Assembly: GCA_037482215.1 (NCBI GenBank)
Contig: CP148074.1
Span: 2,666,001 to 2,730,000 of the forward strand
Source of the DNA: Pseudomonas mendocina
GTDB lineage: Bacteria > Pseudomonadota > Gammaproteobacteria > Pseudomonadales > Pseudomonadaceae
DNA: 64,000 nucleotides
Direction of reading: 5' to 3'
The notes below the pieces were generated by a model that was given only the letters and a program-made list of their open reading frames with translations, was not told the origin of the DNA and did not search any database. Shown piece by piece: positions 19,807 to 29,220 of the stretch; within the stretch, counting starts at the first letter, position 1, and each line of letters starts with the position of its first letter. A program made the translations under genes and the position numbers.

Positions 19807-20943
19807 CTAGACGCCCCTGCCTAACCTCCATAGCCGTGCAATATCAACAGTGCGGGCTTGAAGCTCTTTGTCAGCTGATGCACACGCCAGTTCCAATGTC
19901 ATCGGTCCAGGCACCAAACTAAATGCAGCCTGAATCCCAACTTGGTACATCTCCTGATAGCCATCACCCAAACTGCCTGCCAGCACAATAACCGGAACGT
20001 TCGCCGCTTGAGCCACACGAGCAACCCCGATTGGAGTTTTGCCATGCAGACTTTGGGAGTCAAAACGCCCCTCCCCTGTGATAACCAGAGTAGCTCCGAC
20101 TATGGATTGCGCCAGACCTGACAACTCAGCAATCAGTTCGACACCGGGGCGGAAGCCTGCGTTCAAAAAAGCTCTGGCGGCAAAACCCAATCCTCCGGCA
20201 GCCCCGGTGCCGGGGACTTGGCTGTGGTCCTGGCCCAGCGTCTGCGCAACGACTGAAGCGTAATGCTGCAATGCCGCATCCAGTTCGCTCACCTGCTGTG
20301 GGTTCGCGCCCTTCTGCGGCCCAAATACAGCAGACGCGCCTTTTGGGCCACATAAGGGGTTATCTACGTCAGCTGCAACTTCAAAGCTGACATGACCTAT
20401 ACGTGGATCCAGACCAGAAAGATCAATCGTTTTCAGTCCAGCCAACGCCCCACCACCTGAAGCCAGTGGCTGACCGTCGCTATCGAGCAAGCGAGCACCC
20501 AGCGCTTGCAAAAGCCCTGCGCCGCCATCATTCGTGGCACTGCCTCCCAACCCAAGAATAACGTGCCGCGCCCCTGCATCCAGAGCTGCCCGAATCAATT
20601 GACCTGTACCGTAGCTACTGGCGCGGGCAGCGTCGCGCTGATCCCGCGCGATCAACGCCAGCCCACTGGCGGCCGCCATTTCAATGACAGCCGTATTGCC
20701 CGTCAGCCAACCCCAATGGGCCTGCACTTCTACTCCGAGCGGTCCTTTCACCTTTAATAAACGGCGCTCACCACCAACTGCGGCCAGCAGAGCATCAACG
20801 GTGCCTTCGCCCCCATCAGCCATTGGCCGCAGACAAATTTCAGCCTGCGGAAACACCTCCAGCCAGCCACGGGCAATCGCAGCAGCGACATCAGGGGCCG
20901 AGAGACTTTCCTTGAATGAATCAGGAGCAATGACAACTTTCAT
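19807..20943 (-). CDS. glycerate kinase (type I, GlxK/GarK family)
   Basis: A 378-residue cytoplasmic enzyme that phosphorylates D-glycerate with ATP to 2-phosphoglycerate. It starts MKVVIAPDSFKESLSA, the family signature, with ADGGEGT near residue 47, GLGGSATNDGG near residue 120 and LVITGEGRFDSQS near residue 290. An ATG at 20943 with GAGGT six bases upstream is chosen over an ATG seven codons earlier. No glyoxylate-carboligase genes are adjacent, so the source of glycerate is not shown here. Confidence 0.92.
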   Translation of the reverse strand: MKVVIAPDSFKESLSAPDVAAAIARGWLEVFPQAEICLRPMADGGEGTVDALLAAVGGERRLLKVKGPLGVEVQAHWGWLTGNTAVIEMAAASGLALIARDQRDAARASSYGTGQLIRAALDAGARHVILGLGGSATNDGGAGLLQALGARLLDSDGQPLASGGGALAGLKTIDLSGLDPRIGHVSFEVAADVDNPLCGPKGASAVFGPQKGANPQQVSELDAALQHYASVVAQTLGQDHSQVPGTGAAGGLGFAARAFLNAGFRPGVELIAELSGLAQSIVGATLVITGEGRFDSQSLHGKTPIGVARVAQAANVPVIVLAGSLGDGYQEMYQVGIQAAFSLVPGPMTLELACASADKELQARTVDIARLWRLGRGV

Positions 20944-21092
20944 ATCCAACCTCATGAACTGCACCGAGATCCTTCACGGTCGAAGACACCAGCACAGCCC
21001 AAAGTGAATTAAGCCCAAATGCTGCGACAACAATACGTCTTCAATGCTCAGTCCCGCATGCTTTAAGCTATGTGGCTTGATTGGGGAGTGTT

Positions 21093-21332
21093 ATGGATTA
21101 TTTCATTGTAGTGATCACCACCATCACAGGACTGTACTTCCACTGGTGGATCTATGTGCGAATTAAACGCTGGATGGACCGTGACCTGGCCCTGTCATTA
21201 GGAGCGGACTCCCCGGATAAGCGTGCCTACATGCTGGAGAAACTGGCTGAGGCACAGGCACAAAAGGTCAAGCGAAGCGATTTGCCAGTGTGGCTGCAAC
21301 AAGCCGCCGACCAATACACAGAGCGAAGCTGA
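21093..21332 (+). CDS. conserved small membrane-anchored protein
   Basis: A 79-residue protein with one N-terminal membrane helix (VVITTITGLYFHWWIYV) and a charged cytoplasmic tail predicted to be helical (MLEKLAEAQAQKVKRSDLP). The ATG at 21093 has GGGGAG at the right distance; the longer frame from a TTG is not supported. The function is unknown, although the position next to pdxH appears conserved in Pseudomonas. It converges on pdxH. Confidence 0.75.
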   Translation: MDYFIVVITTITGLYFHWWIYVRIKRWMDRDLALSLGADSPDKRAYMLEKLAEAQAQKVKRSDLPVWLQQAADQYTERS

Positions 21333-21334
21333 TC

Positions 21335-21370
21335 AAGAAAACAGCAGCCAGCCCTGGCCGACTGCTGCTC
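21335..21370 (-). terminator. terminator between pdxH and the convergent small gene
   Basis: On the minus strand, outer arms CAGCAG/CTGCTG and inner arms CCAG/CTGG form an interrupted stem followed by TTTTCTT. It begins 8 bases after the pdxH stop and may also serve the plus-strand gene. Confidence 0.55.
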
Positions 21371-21377
21371 ATAACCA

Positions 21378-22025
21378 TTACGGAGCGAGACGCTCGCGCA
21401 GCCAGGTACCCTCTACCAAGCGGTAGTTGAGGCGATCATGCAAACGACTGGCTCGCCCCTGCCAGAATTCAATACGTTCGGGAATCAACCGGTAACCGCC
21501 CCAATGCGGAGGACAATGCGGTGCAGTGTCGAGAAAACGCTTCTCGGTTTCAGCCAGCAGGCTTTCCAGCTCACCTCGATCAGCAATTACCCGGCTTTGC
21601 GGTGAAGCCCAAGCCCCCAAGCGACTTCCCAGCGGGCGCACCTGGAAATAGGCGTCTGACTCCTGCGGCGTAACCTTTTCCACGCGCCCTTCAATGCGCA
21701 CTTGGCGCTCAAGTGCTGGCCAGAAAAAAGTCATCGCCGCGAATGGATTATCCTGAAGCTGCTGGCCCTTGGCGCCATCGTAGTTCGTAAAGAAAGTGAA
21801 GCCTCGCTCATCCAAGGCTTTGAGCAGCAAGACACGGCAATGCGGACGGCCGTCGTTGTCGACGGTCGCCAGCATCATTGAATTGGGTTCTACGGGGAGC
21901 TGTTCGGTTTTGACTGCGTCGGCAAACCAGCTCTGGAACAGTTGCAGTGGCTCAAGCGGAGCCTGGGCTTCGCTCAGGCCATCACGGGTGTAGTCGCGGC
22001 GCATATCAGCCAGTGTTTGAGTCAT
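21378..22025 (-). CDS. pdxH: pyridoxamine/pyridoxine 5'-phosphate oxidase
   Basis: A 215-residue FMN enzyme that oxidises PNP or PMP to pyridoxal 5'-phosphate with oxygen. Family blocks are present: the N-terminal [10 protein letters not shown], the FMN-binding [21 protein letters not shown], and the C-terminal signature [14 protein letters not shown]. Length matches E. coli PdxH (218). A strong AGGAGG site precedes the ATG. It appears to be a single-gene unit next to an OmpA-family gene on the same strand. Confidence 0.96.
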   Translation of the reverse strand: MTQTLADMRRDYTRDGLSEAQAPLEPLQLFQSWFADAVKTEQLPVEPNSMMLATVDNDGRPHCRVLLLKALDERGFTFFTNYDGAKGQQLQDNPFAAMTFFWPALERQVRIEGRVEKVTPQESDAYFQVRPLGSRLGAWASPQSRVIADRGELESLLAETEKRFLDTAPHCPPHWGGYRLIPERIEFWQGRASRLHDRLNYRLVEGTWLRERLAP

Positions 22026-22139
22026 GGCACATCCTCCTGAATGTGCCTAGCTTAACTGGAGGCGCCAGGTTCTGCTTGATCTGACGCAAAAAGCCTGCGA
22101 GCGCTTGTGAGAACAGACTTCCTTAACGCGTAGCCTGAA

Positions 22140-22862
22140 TCAGTTGCGGGTAGCCGACTTCTCAGCCTTGGCAACAGTCTTTGCGTTTTTATCAGTGACT
22201 TTTTTCACGTCGGCAACCGCTGCGGACGTGCTGGCAGGAGCCGGCTGACTATAGCGGGCGATCAGCGCATTAAGGGTGTCTTTGGATGTCAGCATGATCT
22301 CAACACGACGGTTAAGTGCTCGGCCCTGTGGGCTATCGTTAGCGGCGCGAGGGGAAACAGACCCCAGACCACGGGCAGTCAGGCGGTTCTGTTTAAGACC
22401 GCTCATGCGAAAGATCGACGTAAACGCGCGAGCACGTTGCTCACTGAGAATCTGATTCTGCTTGGCATCGCCACTGCTGTCAGCGTGACCCAGAATCAAC
22501 ACACCAATGGTTTCATCGGCCTCAACCATTTTAGCCATGCGTGTCAACGGGCCCAGCATTGCTGGCAGCATCATATTAGGGCGGTCTGGATTGAATGCCC
22601 CTTGTACCGGTGCTGTGATTACCAATACATTTTCACGGCGCTCGTATTCGAAGTGAGTGCCTTTGATGGCCTCTTTGACCTTCGGTTCGTAATCATTCAA
22701 ACGTGCCTGGGTCACGGCCGGCGGCGGCATCTTTACAACTTGAGGTTTTTCTTCCTTCTTTTCACCAAAGCCCAAGGCACTTAGATCAAAAGAGTTAAAC
22801 GAGCTGCATCCGCTAAGAAACAGGCATAAGGAGAGAGCAAGTGTCTTTTGGGCTGGCATCAT
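22140..22862 (-). CDS. OmpA-family lipoprotein
   Basis: A 240-residue protein with a lipoprotein signal (LCLFLSGCSSF, Cys near residue 19), a variable linker and a C-terminal OmpA domain of about 110 residues. The domain contains the peptidoglycan-binding pattern ILGHADSSGDAKQNQILSEQRA and the terminal NRRVEIML. The last 40 residues are a Lys/Ala-rich tail. It likely links the outer membrane to peptidoglycan. Two adjacent ATG codons are possible starts; the second would be 22859. Confidence 0.88.
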   Translation of the reverse strand: MMPAQKTLALSLCLFLSGCSSFNSFDLSALGFGEKKEEKPQVVKMPPPAVTQARLNDYEPKVKEAIKGTHFEYERRENVLVITAPVQGAFNPDRPNMMLPAMLGPLTRMAKMVEADETIGVLILGHADSSGDAKQNQILSEQRARAFTSIFRMSGLKQNRLTARGLGSVSPRAANDSPQGRALNRRVEIMLTSKDTLNALIARYSQPAPASTSAAVADVKKVTDKNAKTVAKAEKSATRN

Positions 22863-22943
22863 GAATCCACACTTAAAAAGGAAGAAATTTAATACTTTAT
22901 GACGATAACTTAAAAAGGTTATGCAGCAGTTTAGCCGAGGTTG

Positions 22944-24089
22944 CTACAAACAGGCAGTAAGGATTTGTGCAAGTTTTTGTGGTCGAGGGTCCATCAAGAC
23001 GAACGGTCCAAGATTATTGGTGACGAAACCAAAGGCGACATCCCGCTCAGGATCAGCAAATCCGATAGAACCACCCGCTCCGGGATGCCCAAACGCACGC
23101 GGCCCCATACCATAGGTAGCATTAGCTACATCAGGCTGATCCAGCATACAGCCGAGGCCGAAGCGAGTGCGGGTCAGCAGGGTTTTATCCTCACCTACTG
23201 CATGTTCACGGATCAGCTCGGCCAACATATCGCTCTCCAGCAAGCTGCCATCCAGCAAACCACTGTAGAAACCAGCCAGGCTACGGGCATTGCCATGGCC
23301 ATTAGCAGCCGGTTGCTGCATGCGCCGCCACTCCGGCTTATTGGTGCTGGTCATGATCGACGGTGGATTGGTGAAAGCCCGGGTGCTCATGGCGGTAGGC
23401 TCAGTCATGGTGACTTTCAGCAACCGTTGTGCCGCAGCATCTCCCATGTTGCCTTTGCCGCGCGTAATCGTGGCGACTCGATCGAACTCCTCATCAGCCA
23501 ACCCCACATGGAAGTCCAGCCCTAAAGGTTTAGCAATGCGAGCGACGATAGACTCTCCTGGCCCGCGCCCTTCTACCCGCCGTAACACTTCGCCCACCAA
23601 CCATCCATAGGTGATCGGGGCATAGCCATGCCCTTGCCCTGGCGTCCACCAGGGTTGCTCGGCAGCCAACGCTTGGGTCATTGCTTGCCAATCATAGAGG
23701 GCTTCAGCCGGTAACAACTCACGCAACGCCGGAAGACCGGCTTGGTGACTGAGCAGATGGCGTAGCGTGATGTTCTCTTTGCCAGCCGCAGCGAACTCTG
23801 GCCAGTAACCGGCTACAGGGGCATCCAGCTGAAGTTTGCCCTCGGCCACCAGCTGCAATGCAGTGACAGCTGTGAAGGTTTTGGTGCACGAAAACAGATT
23901 AAGTATGGTGTCGCTGTGCCAAACCTGTTGGCCATCTCGGTCAGAGGTGCCTGCCCACAAGTCGACGACAGTTTCGCCGCCAACTTGCACACACAGAGCC
24001 ATACCGCGCTCTTGGGGATTGTCGAACAGCGCAGCAAATGCATCACGCAGCGCTTCAAATTTAAGATCGAAATATCCCTGTATCTGCAC
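22944..24089 (-). CDS. serine hydrolase / esterase of the class C beta-lactamase fold (EstB type)
   Basis: A 381-residue protein without a signal peptide. It has the SxxK motif (FSCTKTF, Ser and Lys near residues 67 and 70), the Tyr motif YAPITYG near residue 157 replacing the beta-lactamase YxN, and HPGAGGS near residue 331 in the KTG position. This pattern fits family VIII esterases and related D-aminopeptidase-like hydrolases rather than a resistance enzyme. It begins with GTG, preceded by GAGGG. The physiological substrate is unknown. Confidence 0.85.
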   Translation of the reverse strand: MQIQGYFDLKFEALRDAFAALFDNPQERGMALCVQVGGETVVDLWAGTSDRDGQQVWHSDTILNLFSCTKTFTAVTALQLVAEGKLQLDAPVAGYWPEFAAAGKENITLRHLLSHQAGLPALRELLPAEALYDWQAMTQALAAEQPWWTPGQGHGYAPITYGWLVGEVLRRVEGRGPGESIVARIAKPLGLDFHVGLADEEFDRVATITRGKGNMGDAAAQRLLKVTMTEPTAMSTRAFTNPPSIMTSTNKPEWRRMQQPAANGHGNARSLAGFYSGLLDGSLLESDMLAELIREHAVGEDKTLLTRTRFGLGCMLDQPDVANATYGMGPRAFGHPGAGGSIGFADPERDVAFGFVTNNLGPFVLMDPRPQKLAQILTACL

Positions 24090-24135
24090 GCACTCGCCCT
24101 CAAACCTGTATCAACACCAGTAAAACCGTATGAGA

Positions 24136-26331
24136 TTACGGTTTTGTTGTTTTCTCTGTAACCAGCAGTTTACTCATAGCTGCCGCCACCTGGCGATTGG
24201 CCTTTTGCACCGCTTTGACGAAGCCATCCCATGGCCGGTCAGTGATGGCAACCAGACCTAGGTGGCCGTTTTCTCCGTCAAGCAGGCGCCCGGTTACAGG
24301 CTGATCCAGATATTGGAACCAGTGAACGCCCACTATCTGTGGTTCCTCAAGCGCTTTCTTGAGGAACTGCGCATAAGCTGGGCCACGCTCTTCCTCTTTA
24401 TAAACTTCACTCACACCGCCCCAGAACGGCCCCCGATCGCGGGAGCCAAAATGGAACTCAGTAACCATCAGCGGCTTGTCCAGCTGGCGCAGCACAGTAA
24501 AGTCATAGCCTTGCTGCGGCTCACGGGTATAAAAGTTAAAGCTGAGCACATCGCAAATGGCCGCACAGGCGTTGACGGCCTCAGGAATACTACTGGCGAA
24601 ACGCCCCCCCAAGAGCAAATGATTCGGCGCATGCCATTTCAATGACTCTGAGATGGTTTTGAAGTAGGTCTCTGCGTAGAGCTTCAGGAAGGCCTGCATA
24701 TCCACTTCAATTGCCGGATGCTCATTGTTGGGCAGTGGCGCCTCAAAACCAGGGTCCTCCATCAATTCCCAAGCCGGTAACTGGATACCCCAGGCTTTGG
24801 AGAGCCCCTCTTGGTTACGGTATTTATCGCGCAACTGCTTAAGGAACGCGCGCTTGGCTGGAACATCCGTGGTCAGCCGCAAGGTCGCATAAGCCAGCGC
24901 GTAACGACCGTTCGCATCGTCTGCGGCGCCAGCCCAAGCCAGTTCGTTATCAGCAAAAAAACCGATCAGCCATGGATTGTCCCGCACATCTCGAGCGGCA
25001 ATGGCCACAGCTCGCTCAGCCGCCATAGCAAAGCGGGGATCAAACGGATCTGGCATCGCTCCCCACCAATCCACGCCAGTGCTGATGGTCGCGTAGTCGC
25101 CGCGGATAGACAGCGGCACAGTGAACGGCATGCGCGGCTCATTAGCAAAAGCCGGATCGCTCCAATTACCAATGGTATTAAAACCCCATGCCAACAGGCG
25201 GTCCTGGCTCAGTTGACGCCATGCGGCCGGGTCAGTTTGGCCATAGGTGCGATGACGGTTTGCGCCATAAAAGTCGAACCATCGGCCACTGTCAAAAGCA
25301 CGGCCCTGATTGGAGCCATTACCACTGCGGCTGTCTGTACTGCCGAAAAAAGCAGCAAGGGGTTCGCCGTCTTTGGGCAATACCGTGAACATCGCCTCGC
25401 GACCTTCTACGTAGGTGGCGCTTTGATCCACGCTGACCGCATTAACCCCCAGGGAGAAGAACGGATTGCCTTCTGGAGTCACCAGAAACCAGCGCCCATT
25501 GCGCTTTTCAGTGTGAAAGAACCCGGTTTTTTCGAAGCCCTCAGAGACCTTTACCCCGCCATAGGCATCCAGCTGATTAGGCTCACTCAGCCACTTTTGC
25601 AGTTGCCTGGCCTCTTCAGCAGCGCCTTGCTGCAACTGCTCGTCTCGCGAAATCTTGCCCGGCCAGCGGCCACCGCTGTACTGGCCATAAGCATCAACAA
25701 TGCCCTGGTAAATGTTTGCTTCGGGTGATTCTTGCTGAACAGCCACATGGCTAAGCAAAATACTCTGGGCTGAGTCCAGATTGGGGACAGACAGCACTAC
25801 TGAATTCACTTGGGATTTATCCAGCGCCCCACTGACGTTGTCGGCAAACAGCACTTGGCGGCCCCCTTGTTGTACCGGCATCGGCACTCCCGCACGCATT
25901 CCGTGCTTCAGGGGTGATGTGGCACTGAGAGGCAGTACGAGGGTTTGCGCTGGCCCGGCACGCAAAGCGACTCGACTGTTAAGCTGTTGACCGTCATTAC
26001 TCTGAACCTGAACATCCAAGGTCAGATCCCAGTCCATCGCATTCTGAATACGCAGTACCAGAGCCTGTTGTTTACTCCAGTCCCATGACTCATTTTGAGG
26101 TTGAAGCGTCAGCAGTGACTGCTCGCCAGGCTGGAATACGATTCTGCGCAAAACCTCACCACCGGGTGTTTCTTCACCTTTTAGGTCTGGCAGCTCGACG
26201 TTTTGTGTAACGACCTTTACCACATCCAGAGGACGAACAAAGTTGTACAGCTCCTGTTTTTCCTGGGCAAAAGCCAATGAAGAACAGCCCAACAATACCC
26301 ATGCACCCACTTGCAACCGCAGTTTGACCAT
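24136..26331 (-). CDS. exported GH50/agarase-like glycoside hydrolase
   Basis: A 731-residue exported protein. The N-terminal signal (LLGCSSLAFA-Q) could be cut as a normal secretory signal or processed as a lipoprotein at LLGC. A beta-sandwich-like region of about 230 residues precedes a clan GH-A type (beta/alpha)8 barrel. The likely acid/base is Glu463 in FFADNELAW and the nucleophile Glu625 in VTEFHFG. The arrangement resembles family GH50 beta-agarases. Whether agarose, another galactan or an exopolysaccharide is the substrate cannot be told. The start may be ATG 26331 or GTG 26334. It is flanked by an esterase gene and dinG. Confidence 0.75.
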   Translation of the reverse strand: MVKLRLQVGAWVLLGCSSLAFAQEKQELYNFVRPLDVVKVVTQNVELPDLKGEETPGGEVLRRIVFQPGEQSLLTLQPQNESWDWSKQQALVLRIQNAMDWDLTLDVQVQSNDGQQLNSRVALRAGPAQTLVLPLSATSPLKHGMRAGVPMPVQQGGRQVLFADNVSGALDKSQVNSVVLSVPNLDSAQSILLSHVAVQQESPEANIYQGIVDAYGQYSGGRWPGKISRDEQLQQGAAEEARQLQKWLSEPNQLDAYGGVKVSEGFEKTGFFHTEKRNGRWFLVTPEGNPFFSLGVNAVSVDQSATYVEGREAMFTVLPKDGEPLAAFFGSTDSRSGNGSNQGRAFDSGRWFDFYGANRHRTYGQTDPAAWRQLSQDRLLAWGFNTIGNWSDPAFANEPRMPFTVPLSIRGDYATISTGVDWWGAMPDPFDPRFAMAAERAVAIAARDVRDNPWLIGFFADNELAWAGAADDANGRYALAYATLRLTTDVPAKRAFLKQLRDKYRNQEGLSKAWGIQLPAWELMEDPGFEAPLPNNEHPAIEVDMQAFLKLYAETYFKTISESLKWHAPNHLLLGGRFASSIPEAVNACAAICDVLSFNFYTREPQQGYDFTVLRQLDKPLMVTEFHFGSRDRGPFWGGVSEVYKEEERGPAYAQFLKKALEEPQIVGVHWFQYLDQPVTGRLLDGENGHLGLVAITDRPWDGFVKAVQKANRQVAAAMSKLLVTEKTTKP

Positions 26332-26456
26332 CACGCAACAAACTCCCTCAAGCGCAGAACACACACCTCACAGGCAATGGCCTGTAACCGGACTATGTGA
26401 TTGCTGACCGTATTGTGCTCGCGGCGTTCACTGGCGCGCCAGCAGATTAGGCCTAA

Positions 26457-28601
26457 TCAGCTTATTTCCCGGCGGAAAGGCGGCAACGCATTGAGAATAG
26501 CCTTACCGTAACGCTGGGTGACCATTCGCCTGTCGAGCAATGTAATGACACCCCGATCAGCTTCTGTGCGCAGCAATCGTCCGCACGCCTGAACCAGCCT
26601 CAGCGAAGCGTCCGGCACTGCAATTTCCATAAACGGATTACCGCCACGGGCTTCAATCCACTCAGCCAGTGCGGCCTCTACCGGATCATCTGGCACTGCA
26701 AACGGAATCTTGGCGATCACCACATGCTCGCAATAGGCACCGGGCAAATCTACGCCCTCGGCAAAGCTGGCCAGTCCAAAGAGGACACTTTCCTCACCAC
26801 TGTCGACCCGTGCTTTGTGTTTGTTCAGCGTTTCTTGCTTGGACAGGTTGCCTTGGATGAACACGCGTTTGCGCCAGTCTCGTTCCAGACCTTCGAACAC
26901 GTCCTGCATCTGTTTTCGCGAGGAGAACAACACCAATGTACCCTTCGATCCAGCTATAAGGCCTGGCAGCTCACGAACAATCGCGGCGGTATGAGCTGCG
27001 ACATCCCGCGGATCAGCATTCAGGTTAGGGATCCGTAATACACCTGCATCGGCATGGTGGAATGGGCTCGGTACCACGGCCGTAACCGCTTGCTTAGGCA
27101 GACCGGCACGCATTCGATACCGATCAAAACTGCCAAGTGCAGTCAGTGTTGCCGAGGTTACCAGCACACCATAGGCCACATTCCACAAGTTACGACGCAA
27201 GGTCTCGGCAGCCAGAATTGGACTGGCGTTAACTTCAATGTCGTACATTGCGCCACTGTCGGCCAATGTCAGCCAGCGGGCCATCGGCGCACTTTCTTCA
27301 GGATCTTCCGTGGTAAAGGCCAGCCACAGCTCCCAGTTCCCTTGAGCGCGGGCTAATAAGCTGCCAAATAGTGGATACCACTCTTCAGCCTGATGGCTGG
27401 CAATACCGACTGCACCCTCTCCATCCATGGCCTCTTTGAGCAGATCAGTTATACCGGTGTAGAGATCAGTCAGCTTGGAAAAGCCCTTTTTCAGCTCCAT
27501 GCCAAGTTCGATCAGATGCTCAGGTACCACCCCTGCGGGGAATCGATGACGCGGGCGCTCACGCCCCTCCATGTCCTCCCCAGCACGGAAGTCAGCCAAT
27601 TGCTCGCAGGCCGCAAACATAAATTGCTGCTGGGTCTTAATCTCTCGGGCTAACTCTGGAATCTGCTCAATAAGCCGGCCAAGATCACCCGGCAGCGGGT
27701 TCTGCGCGAGCAGCTTGGTGAGGTTCTTGGCTGTTTGCTCCAACCAGTCGGCGGTCGAACGTAAGCGGGTAAAATGGGCAAAGTGGCCAATCGCTTTGTC
27801 TGGCAGGTGATGGCCTTCGTCAAATACATAAAGGGTGTCACGCGGGTCCGGCAGTACAGCGCCGCCACCAAGGGCTAAATCAGCCAAAACCATGTCATGG
27901 TTGGTCACGATCACATCAACCTTGCCCATGCCCTCCCGAGCTTTGTAGAAGGTGCACTGCTGGAAGTTCGGACAATGACGCCCCGTGCACTGACTATGGT
28001 CAGTGGTCACCTGCCCCCACTGGGTATCATCCAGCTCTTCTGGCCAGCTATCACGATCGCCATCCCATTTGTTACCGGCGAGTTTTTCGATCATGGCGTT
28101 AAACAGCTTCTGGCTCTGTTCATCCACGTCGATTCTGAAACCTTCCTCTTCAAACAGCTGCGCCGTCGCACTTTGCGCCTGGCCCTCCTGCAACAGCAGA
28201 TCCAACTTGGACAAGCAGAGATAACGTCCACGCCCCTTGGCCAGCGCGAAACTAAAACTCAGACCACTGTTGCGCATTAGGTCGGGCAGATCCTTATGGA
28301 CGATCTGCTCCTGCAACGCCACAGTGGCTGTGGCAATCACCAAGCGCTTACCAGCTGCTTTGGCAGTCGGGATGGTGGCCATGCTGTAAGCCACTGTCTT
28401 TCCTGTGCCTGTGCCCGCCTCTACCGCCACAACGGCCGGCTCGCCCACGCGCCGCCCTTCATCGTCGGTTTGTATAGTGCCCAGCACTTTAGCGACTTCA
28501 GCGATCATCAAACGCTGGCCGTAACGGGGCTTGAGGGACTTGGCCTCAAGGAAGCGGCTATAAGCGCCTTGTATCTGGGATTTTAGTTCGGGACTGAGCA
28601 T
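26457..28601 (-). CDS. dinG: ATP-dependent DNA helicase DinG
   Basis: A 714-residue XPD-like superfamily 2 helicase, the same length as E. coli DinG (716). Walker A is EAGTGTGKT at residues 61-69. A Cys cluster for the 4Fe-4S domain includes CTGRHCPNFQQC, the DEAH-type box is DEGHH, and the C-terminal motif VI is VQACGRLLRTEAD. It unwinds DNA 5' to 3' and resolves R-loops and G-quadruplexes. The ATG at 28601 (MLSPELKSQI) is used instead of a 47-codon longer frame. I see no LexA box upstream, so SOS control is not shown here. Confidence 0.93.
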   Translation of the reverse strand: MLSPELKSQIQGAYSRFLEAKSLKPRYGQRLMIAEVAKVLGTIQTDDEGRRVGEPAVVAVEAGTGTGKTVAYSMATIPTAKAAGKRLVIATATVALQEQIVHKDLPDLMRNSGLSFSFALAKGRGRYLCLSKLDLLLQEGQAQSATAQLFEEEGFRIDVDEQSQKLFNAMIEKLAGNKWDGDRDSWPEELDDTQWGQVTTDHSQCTGRHCPNFQQCTFYKAREGMGKVDVIVTNHDMVLADLALGGGAVLPDPRDTLYVFDEGHHLPDKAIGHFAHFTRLRSTADWLEQTAKNLTKLLAQNPLPGDLGRLIEQIPELAREIKTQQQFMFAACEQLADFRAGEDMEGRERPRHRFPAGVVPEHLIELGMELKKGFSKLTDLYTGITDLLKEAMDGEGAVGIASHQAEEWYPLFGSLLARAQGNWELWLAFTTEDPEESAPMARWLTLADSGAMYDIEVNASPILAAETLRRNLWNVAYGVLVTSATLTALGSFDRYRMRAGLPKQAVTAVVPSPFHHADAGVLRIPNLNADPRDVAAHTAAIVRELPGLIAGSKGTLVLFSSRKQMQDVFEGLERDWRKRVFIQGNLSKQETLNKHKARVDSGEESVLFGLASFAEGVDLPGAYCEHVVIAKIPFAVPDDPVEAALAEWIEARGGNPFMEIAVPDASLRLVQACGRLLRTEADRGVITLLDRRMVTQRYGKAILNALPPFRREIS

Positions 28602-28709
28602 GAAATACGGGACGTGAAAGGCTGGATAAATTTTCAGTGTTTGAAATCGGCGGCTATCATAGCGCGCTAATTGATAATGCGCAGAACCGCTTACCTGAGA
28701 GGAACACCC

Positions 28710-29174
28710 ATGACCCCTTATGCAATGTCCTACAGCCTGCATGTACTCGCCGCCCTAATTTGGGTCGGCGGCATGTTCTTCGCTTGGATGGTGCTGCGCC
28801 CGGCAGCAGTCAGTGCACTAGACGCACCCTCACGCCTTAAACTGTGGCTGAGCGTATTTCCGAGGTTCTTTTATTGGGTATGGGCTGCCGTGATTGTGCT
28901 GCCCGTAACCGGCGTTGGCATGATGCACCTGACATTCAAAGGCTTCGACGGTGCGCCGCGTTACGTGCACATCATGATGGGACTTTACCTGGCGATGCTG
29001 GCCTTATTCCTGCGCCTACAAATACTCCAACTGCCAGCCCTGCGCCGTGCCGTTGATGCGGAGAACTGGCCAGCGGGTGGTGAAGTTCTGGGAAAAATAC
29101 GCCGTTTGGTAGGCACTAACTTGCTGTTGGGCCTAATTCTGGTTGCTGTTGCAGCAGCCCGTCCGAGCTTCTGA
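28710..29174 (+). CDS. CopD-family integral membrane protein
   Basis: A 154-residue protein with four membrane helices, starting MTPYAMSYSLHVLAALIWVGGMFFAWM. The His and Trp pattern (SLHVLAALIWVGGMFF, later PRYVHIMMGLY) is typical of the small CopD/YuaF-like membrane family related to copper-resistance protein D. Copper transport is not established for these short forms. The ATG at 28710 has GAGAGG upstream. It is divergent from dinG. Confidence 0.8.
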   Translation: MTPYAMSYSLHVLAALIWVGGMFFAWMVLRPAAVSALDAPSRLKLWLSVFPRFFYWVWAAVIVLPVTGVGMMHLTFKGFDGAPRYVHIMMGLYLAMLALFLRLQILQLPALRRAVDAENWPAGGEVLGKIRRLVGTNLLLGLILVAVAAARPSF

Positions 29175-29220
29175 GTTCTGCTCCCGCTAGCGGTGTTTAG
29201 TCCCACTAGCGGGAGGCTCA

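Noticed and set aside
24811..25728. 305-codon plus-strand frame inside the GH50-like gene
   Set aside because: It is a shadow of the real gene with no start signal and no family motif.
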